A stretch of 64,000 nt of DNA, taken from the NCBI RefSeq assembly GCF_006864535.1, contig NZ_QHLL01000007.1:62001-126000 (forward strand). The letters are read 5' to 3'. Position 1 is the first letter of the stretch. Every line of letters begins with the position of its first letter. Positions 52,068 through 59,707 of the stretch are shown here, one piece after another. The DNA comes from Campylobacter sp. MIT 12-8780 (GTDB lineage Bacteria; Campylobacterota; Campylobacteria; Campylobacterales; Campylobacteraceae). The position numbers and the translations under genes were made by a program. The notes beneath the pieces were generated by a model that was not told the origin of the DNA, did no database searches, and worked only from the letters and a program-made list of their open reading frames with translations.

Positions 52068-54587
52068 ATGTCTTTTATGGATTTTATTGCTAGCAAAATG
52101 GATAAACTTAAAGAGCCTGCAAAGGATTTGAGTTCTTTACCTACTCAAACCTACAATGCCTTATTTGAGCGTTATAAATTTAGTGATTTTTTACCCTATA
52201 TGAGCTTTGATGAAAATGAGGGTATTTACATCAACAATGACAATAGTTATGGTTGCATATTTTTTGCTTCTCCTCGCATACGAATGGGCGAGAGCACAGC
52301 TACAGCCATAGAAGAAATGCTTTCTAAGTTGTCTGATGATACTTTTTTGCAATTTATGCTTTTTGGTTCTAAAAATATACGAAATAATGTAGAGTATTGG
52401 AAGCACGAGCACCTAAAAAGGGCTAATTTTGAAAACAATGAACTTCTTAGAAAAGCTGTAATCAATATGAGCGAGTTTTATTATTCAAAAACCAAAGAGG
52501 GGGTTTCTCGCTCTATGACAGCTAAAATTAAAAATTTTGTTCTTTTAATCAGTATCAAATCAGATAAAAAAGAAAATATAGTTCAATATAAAGATACTCT
52601 AAAAAATATACTTGCAGCCAATCATTTTGGAGGGCATCTTGTAAAACCAGAAGAATTAAAACCTATACTATATGAAATTTTAAATCCAAATCACGATATT
52701 AATGGCATTATCCCTCCTTATGATGAAAATTGTTATATCAATAAGCAAATCATAGCTCCTAGCACAAAAATCATCATTAAAGACACACATATAGAAGTAG
52801 ATGATAAAAGCTATATTTCCCTTGCTACGCAGAGCTTGCCAAAAATTGCTCATATAAGTGATTTTGGAGAAAAAATAGGAGATTATATTAGCAGGGCTTT
52901 AGACACCAATCAATTCAAGGATAGCTTCTTTATTACAAGTTCAATTATGAGACTCCCTAAGAAAAAAACAGGTTCTGTTGCAAGAAATCACTCAGTCATT
53001 CTTTCTCAAAAATGGAGTGAAGCTTTGTTTAGACAATTTGCTGCTGCAAGAGAAGAAAGTGTATCTATCCTTGATAGGATAGACAATCAAAAAGAAAAAC
53101 TTTATGCTTTTGATTTAAATGTTATTGTAAGTGGAGATAGCTATGAAGATGCCGCTCAAAACGCTCATACTATGATGAGTTATTGGAACAAGGGTGGAGA
53201 AAGCAAAGCTTTGATAATGGACGAAGCCTTAGGTATTCATCAGCTTAATTTCATTGCATCTTTACCTATGGGCATCAATAAAGAATATGTTTTTTCTACC
53301 ACAGGTAAATATCGTTCTTTATTTCCTGATCAAGTGTCTCAATTTATTCCTCTTGAAGCAGATTACAAGGGCACAACTCCAAATATAATACTTTTTTCAA
53401 GAAGAGCACAGCTTGCAGGAGTGGATTTGTTTGTTTCTAATATCAATTTTAATGCCTATCTTGTTGCTACTTCAGGAGCTGGTAAATCAGTGCTTTTGAA
53501 TATGCTTGGTTTTAATTCTTATGCAAGAGGCGATAGAGTTTTTGTTTTGGATTATGACAACTCTTTCTTAAAGCTTTGTGAGACTTTAGATGGGCAATAT
53601 GTATTTCTTGATCCTCAAAAGCCTATTAGTTTTAATCCATTTTCTGAAATCAAAAGCGAAGAGCAATTAATGGAGGATTTGGCATATTTAGCAGATTTTA
53701 TCTATATGCTTGGTAGTTCAAAATCTGAAAATAGGGCTCAAGAAGATGAAAAGCTGATAAAAACAAAGCTTCAAGATATTATCAAAAAACTTTATCTTGA
53801 TATAGGCAATAAAATTGAAGTAACCAATGTAAGAGATACAATTAATGCTATGTATGGCGAACAAGATTTAAGGTTTAAGGATTTTGCAGATCAACTTGGT
53901 TCGTTTTGTAGGGGTGGAATTTATGAAAAGTTTTTAGCTGGGGCAAATGAGTTTAATATCAGCAAAGAATTTATAGTCGTTGAATTTAAAGGACTTGAAA
54001 GCCACCCTGAAATCAGAGATCCGCTCATAATGCTTCTTATTTATCATATCAATCAGCTTATGTATATGAGTGCAGATAGAAAATCTCGCATTCAAATCAT
54101 TATTGATGAAGCTCATAGATTTCTTGGTAAAAATCCAAGAATGGACGATTTCATTGAGCAAGCATATCGTAGAGCAAGAAAATATGATGGCTCTATCATA
54201 CTTGCCACTCAAGGTTTTGATGATATATACAATGCTAAAAGCGGAGGACTTTCAAAGGCTGGTTCAACTATCATCAGCAACTCTTCGTGGAAAATCTTTA
54301 TGAAGCAAACTGAAACTTCAATCAATATGCTTATAAAGTCTGAAGTCTTTAATCTTGGAGAAATGGATAAGCAAATTTTACGCTCAGTTTCTACAGTTAA
54401 GCCTGAATATTCAGAACTATATGTAATTACTCCTGAAGAAATAAAACTACCTTATAGACTTGTAATGGATAGGTTTTTTTATTTTCTTACTTCCACAGAT
54501 CCAAAAGACAAGGCAAGAATTAAAGAGCTTACTGATAGTGGAATGAATTTAGGAGAGGCTATAGAAAAACTTGCCAAAGAACTATGA
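52068..54587 (+). CDS. traC: F-type T4SS ATPase TraC (VirB4-like)
   Basis: 839 aa. N-terminal TraC domain (RYKFSDFLPYMSFDENEGIYI), Walker A VATSGAGKSVLLNML (~465-480) and Walker B IQIIIDEAHRFLG (~675-682). DEAH and HRF match VirB4 ATPases. It powers pilus assembly and DNA transfer at the cytoplasmic face. Start at ATG 52068 is favoured by GGAG 6-7 bp upstream; an earlier ATG at 52056 is possible. Confidence 0.95.
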   Translation: MSFMDFIASKMDKLKEPAKDLSSLPTQTYNALFERYKFSDFLPYMSFDENEGIYINNDNSYGCIFFASPRIRMGESTATAIEEMLSKLSDDTFLQFMLFGSKNIRNNVEYWKHEHLKRANFENNELLRKAVINMSEFYYSKTKEGVSRSMTAKIKNFVLLISIKSDKKENIVQYKDTLKNILAANHFGGHLVKPEELKPILYEILNPNHDINGIIPPYDENCYINKQIIAPSTKIIIKDTHIEVDDKSYISLATQSLPKIAHISDFGEKIGDYISRALDTNQFKDSFFITSSIMRLPKKKTGSVARNHSVILSQKWSEALFRQFAAAREESVSILDRIDNQKEKLYAFDLNVIVSGDSYEDAAQNAHTMMSYWNKGGESKALIMDEALGIHQLNFIASLPMGINKEYVFSTTGKYRSLFPDQVSQFIPLEADYKGTTPNIILFSRRAQLAGVDLFVSNINFNAYLVATSGAGKSVLLNMLGFNSYARGDRVFVLDYDNSFLKLCETLDGQYVFLDPQKPISFNPFSEIKSEEQLMEDLAYLADFIYMLGSSKSENRAQEDEKLIKTKLQDIIKKLYLDIGNKIEVTNVRDTINAMYGEQDLRFKDFADQLGSFCRGGIYEKFLAGANEFNISKEFIVVEFKGLESHPEIRDPLIMLLIYHINQLMYMSADRKSRIQIIIDEAHRFLGKNPRMDDFIEQAYRRARKYDGSIILATQGFDDIYNAKSGGLSKAGSTIISNSSWKIFMKQTETSINMLIKSEVFNLGEMDKQILRSVSTVKPEYSELYVITPEEIKLPYRLVMDRFFYFLTSTDPKDKARIKELTDSGMNLGEAIEKLAKEL

Positions 54588-54599
54588 TAAGGAGAAGTA

Positions 54600-54947
54600 A
54601 TGTTTAAATTTGAGGATATGGTTGAGGATAAAGTGAGTGATCTACATCTTGTAAAATTTTTTATCAAACAGTTGTATTTATATTCTCAAGCAAATAATGA
54701 AAAAGAAGAAATAGAAATTTTATTTAATATGCTTTTTGCTTTGCCTTTGAATAAAGAAGATATGTATTCAGTTAAAAGCATTCAATTAAAAGACAAAGAA
54801 GAAGAGCTGCTTGTTTTGTTAGAACATATTTATATGATACCAAATGTGCTCTCTCAAAGAAAATTTATAGCTTTAGTATTTAACCTCCTTATGGCGAGAG
54901 GCTATGATTTTGATCACTTGATTTCACTTTTACATAAAAAAGGATAA
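54600..54947 (+). CDS. Hypothetical cytosolic protein of transfer operon
   Basis: 115 aa, all-helical, no TM or signal peptide. It reads VSDLHLVKFFIKQLYLYSQ then ALPLNKEDMYSVKSIQLKDK and QRKFIALVFNLLMARGYDF. I recognise no family. RBS AAGGAG precedes the ATG, and its position between traC and trbI suggests a cytoplasmic role in transfer. Confidence 0.62.
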   Translation: MFKFEDMVEDKVSDLHLVKFFIKQLYLYSQANNEKEEIEILFNMLFALPLNKEDMYSVKSIQLKDKEEELLVLLEHIYMIPNVLSQRKFIALVFNLLMARGYDFDHLISLLHKKG

Positions 54948-54949
54948 AG

Positions 54950-55315
54950 ATGAATACCAAAGATTTGTTTATAAATTTAATTTTTTGTTTTGTTTTAATG
55001 CTTTGTTGTATTGTGTCTTATGATAAGTTTTTTGCTCCTAAATTTCCAAAAATTTATCTTGTAGATATGCAGGTTATAGAAGATAGTCTAAGAAAAGAAA
55101 TACTTAGCATAGCTTTAAATAATAAAGGTTTTGTGCCAAGCGAAGAATATGTTCTTGAACGCTCAAAGGAAATTTACACTATAGTAGAAAAGATAGCAGA
55201 TGAGAATAATGCTCTTATTTTTTATAAAAGTGCTTTGGCTAATAGCAATGCTTATGCAAAAGATATTAGTAAAGATGTGCTTGCTATCTATGAAAATATG
55301 AGAAAGGATAAATAA
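54950..55315 (+). CDS. trbI: TrbI-like membrane protein of F-type T4SS
   Basis: 121 aa. One N-terminal TM helix (LFINLIFCFVLMLCCIVSY), then a mainly helical periplasmic part (KIYLVDMQVIEDSLRKEI, YVLERSKEIYTIVEKIADEN). The layout fits F-type TrbI (inner-membrane, affects pilus outgrowth). Assigned by position and topology rather than strong motifs. Confidence 0.7.
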   Translation: MNTKDLFINLIFCFVLMLCCIVSYDKFFAPKFPKIYLVDMQVIEDSLRKEILSIALNNKGFVPSEEYVLERSKEIYTIVEKIADENNALIFYKSALANSNAYAKDISKDVLAIYENMRKDK

Positions 55316-55821
55316 TGAGCTTGGATAAAGAAAATATCAGCAAAGCTCTTAACATCATAGCCTTATCTATAGTTGTTTTTGTTGTTTTATACATTGCAAT
55401 TGGTTTTATAACAAATTTCTTTGGGATAGGCTTTATTAGAACCCAAAGTATTGATAAACAAGTGATGATCTATAGAAAAGATTTTGAAAACAGAGAACTC
55501 AAAGATAAGCTGATTTATTTTTTGCTACCTAAAGACACTCCTTATTTTACGAAGTTTTCAAATTTTGCCAAATATGTGCGTTGCAAAGATGGAGATATGC
55601 TTAGTGTAAAGGGTTTGGAGTATTTTTGTAATGGTAAGCTTATAGGTGTTGCAAAGACTAAAGACAAAAATGGTAAAGAAGTTAAACCTTTTGTTTTTGA
55701 TGGCATTATTCCTCAAGGCAAGTATTTTGTAATGGGGACTCACGAGCGAAGTTATGATAGTAGGTATTGGGGTTTTGTTGATAAAAATTTAATTCAAGGA
55801 GTGAGTATATGGGAGCTATAA
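55315..55821 (+). CDS. traF: Conjugal transfer S26-like signal peptidase (TraF-like)
   Basis: 168 aa, one TM helix, then an S26 peptidase fold: RTQSIDKQVMIYR (Ser of the catalytic Ser-Lys dyad in TQS), FAKYVRCKDGDM (Lys), GKYFVMGTHERSYDSRYWGFV (conserved SYDSRYWG). This is the conjugative TraF/TrhF type, which processes or folds pilin-related proteins. The ATG overlaps trbI's stop by 1 bp (A of TAA/ATG). Confidence 0.88.
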   Translation: MSLDKENISKALNIIALSIVVFVVLYIAIGFITNFFGIGFIRTQSIDKQVMIYRKDFENRELKDKLIYFLLPKDTPYFTKFSNFAKYVRCKDGDMLSVKGLEYFCNGKLIGVAKTKDKNGKEVKPFVFDGIIPQGKYFVMGTHERSYDSRYWGFVDKNLIQGVSIWEL

Positions 55822-57272
55822 AAAAAGGTTTAAGTATAGCTTGCATCAGTGCTATAATGGCAAGTGGAGCCAAAGCTGATATGTCTAGCTTTATTAGTTC
55901 AGCACTTGGAGGAAGTTTTACAAGTGAGAATGCTGGGTATTTTAAATCACAAGCTTCAGGTTTTGTTACAGGTGGAAGTGCAAGATTTCGTTGGGGAGGA
56001 GGCGAGACTATACAACCTTTTTCTGTTCAAGCTCCTAAATTTAATGTGGGTTGTAATGGTATTGATATGGTGCTTGGTGGTTTTTCTTACCTCAATTTTC
56101 AGTATTTGGTTGATAAACTAAAGAAGATTGCTTCTGCTGCTCCTGCTTTTGCTTTTCAAATAGCACTTTCTACACTTTGCAAGGATTGTCAAACCATAAT
56201 GAGCGAGCTTGAAGATATAGCTAATGCTATAAATAATATGAATTTTGATACTTGTCAAATGACAACAAATTGGAGTAACAAATTAGGTAAGGTCCTTAGT
56301 GAAAACATAACAGGTGGTCAGCAAGCTGATTGGGTAAGTGGTTTTTCAGAAACAACAAAAAATGCTAAAGAAAAAATTAGCCAATTTACCCAATGGGTTA
56401 ATGGCAATTCGCCTACAGCAGATCAGGATAATACTGCGGCTAAGGTATTGTTAGAACAATTTAGTTTGATTAAAAATGCTACGAAAAAATCAAATGGTTT
56501 TTTTAAAAAAGCCTTTGGTAATGATGAGTATGAACATATCATAAGAGGACTTGTAGGCGATGTGGTGGGTTACACTGAAGAGGGAGCTACTGTCGCTACA
56601 GGCAATGGAGCTAATGCAGAACCAAAAATAGCTGTGTTACGCCCTGAAATTTCAGCAGAATCTTTTATTAATGTTGTTTGGGATAATAAAGAAAAAAAAG
56701 GTGGAAAAAATCAAGTTCAATATACCAAATATAATATTCAATGTGATGATGGTAAGTGTAACGATCCTGCTATAGGAACAACAAAAGCAACTCTTATGAT
56801 GAATAAAAGTATGAGAGAGCTTATGGAAGCACAATTTGATGAAATCCTTACAAACATTACCCAAAATACCCCACTTACAGCCGACAATAAGAGTTTTATT
56901 GAGGGTGCTCCTTTACCTGTGGCAGATGTGCTTAATCTTGCTTCAACAGGTAAAATTAGTTTTAAAACTAATACTCCTATTAGCGAATATATCGCCTTAC
57001 TTACTCTTAAAGCCTATATGGACGATTTGTATTTTGAGCTTAATCAAACTCTTGCTGCTTATCAAAATCAAAGCAAAAAGTTAGATAGAGAAGATGCTCA
57101 ATTTATGAGAGAGATTGCAGTAGCTTCAATGGAATTTAATAATGCTGTTCAAGGCAGATTAACCCAAATAAGTGAAGAAATCGGTATAAATAGTGGCGTA
57201 ACAGATCAAATCAAAAATATGCTTATGCAAGGGCTTAGAACAAATCCTTTAACCAATACAGGCAAAAATTAG
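55809..57272 (+). CDS. traH: F-type T4SS protein TraH
   Basis: 487 aa. Signal peptide, then the TraH signature: FNVGCNGIDMVLGGFSYLNF, AFAFQIALSTLCKDCQTIMS, INNMNFDTCQM. A coiled-coil end (YQNQSKKLDREDAQFMREIA). TraH works with TraG, TraF and others in pilus extension/mating pair stabilisation. Overlaps the peptidase gene by 13 bp. Confidence 0.9.
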   Translation: MGAIKKGLSIACISAIMASGAKADMSSFISSALGGSFTSENAGYFKSQASGFVTGGSARFRWGGGETIQPFSVQAPKFNVGCNGIDMVLGGFSYLNFQYLVDKLKKIASAAPAFAFQIALSTLCKDCQTIMSELEDIANAINNMNFDTCQMTTNWSNKLGKVLSENITGGQQADWVSGFSETTKNAKEKISQFTQWVNGNSPTADQDNTAAKVLLEQFSLIKNATKKSNGFFKKAFGNDEYEHIIRGLVGDVVGYTEEGATVATGNGANAEPKIAVLRPEISAESFINVVWDNKEKKGGKNQVQYTKYNIQCDDGKCNDPAIGTTKATLMMNKSMRELMEAQFDEILTNITQNTPLTADNKSFIEGAPLPVADVLNLASTGKISFKTNTPISEYIALLTLKAYMDDLYFELNQTLAAYQNQSKKLDREDAQFMREIAVASMEFNNAVQGRLTQISEEIGINSGVTDQIKNMLMQGLRTNPLTNTGKN

Positions 57273-57283
57273 GAGTATAAATT

Positions 57284-58501
57284 ATGAAAAAGACTTTATC
57301 TTTAATGCTTTGTTCCCTATCTTTTCTTTTAGCTGCTGATACAAATGATGGTATAAGTTTTGGAGCAGATATTCTTGAGCATTTTAAAAGCAATATGAAT
57401 ACTACGATAAATGATCCCATTACAAATGGAAGTGCTATTACAAGCGTTGATGGTAAAAGTAGTGGGAGTGCTAAGATAGTATGCGAAGAAGCAAAGAGTG
57501 CTGATTTTATAAGTTTTTCTTACAATATAGACTCAAGATCAAACATACAAATTAACATATCAATTGATGAGAATCTTGATAAAAGAAAAGATAGAAATTT
57601 TTATTTTTCTGATGTTAGCGGTATATGTGCCAATGGCGTTGTAACAACAACTTCTATAAGGCAGAAAGTGGGTAATGATGTTTTTGGTCGCCCTAAATAT
57701 GTTTGGATTGATAAAGTAGCTTATCATATTTGGCAGTATAATGGCTCTATTCTTTCTTTAAAAGAAGTTCAAAAAGAAGATGGTGGAGGTTGTTACTGTA
57801 TCAACCAAAGTTGTGGTAATTTAGCTCATACTAATAAAGCTAAGATTTTGCAAGATATTGCTGCACCTATATCAAATCTCATCGCAAGTTCTACGCATTT
57901 TATCTTATCTAAGGCTGAATTAAAAAGTGATATGCTTGTGTATAAGGGGCAAGATAGTTCAGCTTGTGATACAGCTTTAAATAAAGGTTCAAGTTATGTG
58001 CAAACAAACACAAATAGCGATTTAAAAACTCTTGCTAATCAACAAAAAAGCTTACAAGCTCAAAGTGAAGATAGCGTGTATTCAGCCTTTAGTGGAGCAT
58101 TTAATAATGATAATTCAGGGCTTGATACAAGCTTTAAGCAAGAGTTAATGAGTGAAGAAGCAAGTATTAAATCAAGTGCTAAAATGTCAGGTTCAAATTA
58201 CTCTTATAGTGGTGGCAATGGCAGTATTCAGCTTGTAAATAACCCTGATATGAAATTTTGTGAAGTTAGTGTGCCAAATACTGATACAACTATATTTAGT
58301 GATGGAACAAATAGAAAAAATGTTACAAGCAATGATATTATTTATAAGGCTGAAATAAGAGAATGTAAGCAAGATACTTGTCCTATAAAACAAGGCGAAA
58401 AGCTTAAACACAAGTGTGGAAAAATTAATGATATGGGCGAAGTTTTAGCTTCTTTTTCAGCTGTTGAAGAAGTTTCAAAAGATAGTGTATGTCATAAATA
58501 A
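57284..58501 (+). CDS. traN: N-terminal half of a split TraN
   Basis: 405 aa. Signal peptide (LSLMLCSLSFLLAA) and the TraN-type motif GGGCYCINQSCG (~170-181) followed by KAKILQDIAAPISNLIASS. TraN of F/SXT elements is one protein of more than 600 residues with a Cys-rich C-terminal domain. Here the open frame stops after a short Cys-rich tail (ECKQDTCPIKQGEK, HKCGKINDMGEV). The missing C-terminal core is encoded by the next gene, so I read this as one of two partner halves. No frameshift links them; the next gene has its own signal peptide. Confidence 0.75.
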   Translation: MKKTLSLMLCSLSFLLAADTNDGISFGADILEHFKSNMNTTINDPITNGSAITSVDGKSSGSAKIVCEEAKSADFISFSYNIDSRSNIQINISIDENLDKRKDRNFYFSDVSGICANGVVTTTSIRQKVGNDVFGRPKYVWIDKVAYHIWQYNGSILSLKEVQKEDGGGCYCINQSCGNLAHTNKAKILQDIAAPISNLIASSTHFILSKAELKSDMLVYKGQDSSACDTALNKGSSYVQTNTNSDLKTLANQQKSLQAQSEDSVYSAFSGAFNNDNSGLDTSFKQELMSEEASIKSSAKMSGSNYSYSGGNGSIQLVNNPDMKFCEVSVPNTDTTIFSDGTNRKNVTSNDIIYKAEIRECKQDTCPIKQGEKLKHKCGKINDMGEVLASFSAVEEVSKDSVCHK

Positions 58502-58511
58502 GGATAAAAAA

Positions 58512-59699
58512 ATGAAAAGAATAACAATGCACACAATGCTTAGTGTAGTTTTTACAAGTGTTTTTGCTCAAGCTGATATGCCTTGTTTTCATATAGGCAC
58601 AGTTAAAGAGTTTGATGGGCATTATTACGCACAAAGTGCTAAAACTATGACTTTTGAAGAAGCTTATAATTTAAGCAAGGGCACAAACGCTTATTTGGCT
58701 GTGCCAAATACCAAAGAAGAAAATGCTTTCTTAAGCTCAATGATTGATATTGGTTCTAATGCTTTCATAGGTGTAGCAGATTTAAGCTATACAAATAATT
58801 ATTGCTTTGAAAACAAGCAGTGTAGCTATGATGATGCACGCTTTAGAGATATTAATAATGAGCCTTTGAGCTTTAAAAATTGGGAAGATAAACAGCCTGA
58901 TAATCGAGCCAAAAATAATGATAATGGTATAGATAAGGACAAAGGCGAGCATTTTGTAATACTTTCAAGTTCATCTAAAAAGTGGAGTGATGTAAGCTCA
59001 ACTGCAAAATATAAAGCTTTGTTTGAATTTGAAACTATGCCAAGTTGTTTTAATGCAGATAATTCTGGTTCAAGCCTAGATACTGAAAATAATAATACTT
59101 CAGGTGGTGGCAGTGATGAAGAAGAACTAGGCACGCCTCAAGGTTCTCAAGATGCCAATAATGATGGTTGGAATAGCGATGGTAGTTGTGGAGGACAAAT
59201 TTATATCTTCAATGGCAAAGATAATCGTTGCAAAAGTTGGGATAGATTTGGAGGACTTGCAGGTGGAGGTTGTTGTGATAAAGACAAAGTCTTTTTAGGA
59301 CTCGTATCTTGTTCTGAGGGAGAGAAAAAGCTTGCTAAAGACAATAGAGATAGAAAATGCGTTGAAGTTGGCGAATATTGCTCTAAAAGAAAGAGATTTA
59401 TAGGGTGCATTCAAAGAAGAAAATCGTTTTGTTGTTTTAATTCTAAACTTGCAAGGATATTTCACGAGCAAGGGCGTCCTCAAATAGGTATGGGCTGGGG
59501 TAGCTCTGAAGCACCACAATGCAGAGGCTTTACCCCTGAAGAATTTCAAAAACTTGATTTTAGTGAGATTGATTTGAGTGAGTTTGTTGCTGATCTTATG
59601 GGCAGGATAAATGCAAATGATATTACTAGTAAGTTTTCAGCTGATTCTTTGAAAATCAAAGACAAGGTTCAAGGCAATCTAAATAATATATCTAAATAA
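58512..59699 (+). CDS. C-type-lectin-like domain fused to TraN C-terminal core
   Basis: 396 aa. Signal peptide (to about residue 22), then a C-type-lectin-like domain (residues ~25-175): AFIGVADL in place of WIGL, NWEDKQPDN (QPD at 128-130), EHFVILSSSSKKWSDVSS (WSD at 158-160 in place of WND). An Asp/Asn-Gly-Ser linker follows. Residues ~240-385 are the TraN C-terminal core: SFCCFNSKLARIFHEQGRPQ, GWGSSEAPQCRGFTPEEF, QKLDF. Canonical lectin disulfide Cys are reduced. TraN is the donor surface adhesin that binds a recipient outer-membrane receptor. The QPD motif is typical of galactose/GalNAc-type lectins, so a glycan receptor is a fair hypothesis. Confidence 0.78.
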   Translation: MKRITMHTMLSVVFTSVFAQADMPCFHIGTVKEFDGHYYAQSAKTMTFEEAYNLSKGTNAYLAVPNTKEENAFLSSMIDIGSNAFIGVADLSYTNNYCFENKQCSYDDARFRDINNEPLSFKNWEDKQPDNRAKNNDNGIDKDKGEHFVILSSSSKKWSDVSSTAKYKALFEFETMPSCFNADNSGSSLDTENNNTSGGGSDEEELGTPQGSQDANNDGWNSDGSCGGQIYIFNGKDNRCKSWDRFGGLAGGGCCDKDKVFLGLVSCSEGEKKLAKDNRDRKCVEVGEYCSKRKRFIGCIQRRKSFCCFNSKLARIFHEQGRPQIGMGWGSSEAPQCRGFTPEEFQKLDFSEIDLSEFVADLMGRINANDITSKFSADSLKIKDKVQGNLNNISK

Positions 59700-59707
59700 G
59701 GATTACA

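Noticed and set aside
58512-59699. Diversity-generating retroelement target, because of the C-type-lectin-like fold
   Set aside because: The lectin-like part is at the N-terminus, not the variable C-terminus, and no reverse transcriptase or template repeat is visible in the window.
57284-59699. TraN as a pseudogene broken by a frameshift
   Set aside because: The two parts have separate signal peptides, starts and ribosome sites and a new domain between them, so they are two genes rather than one broken gene.
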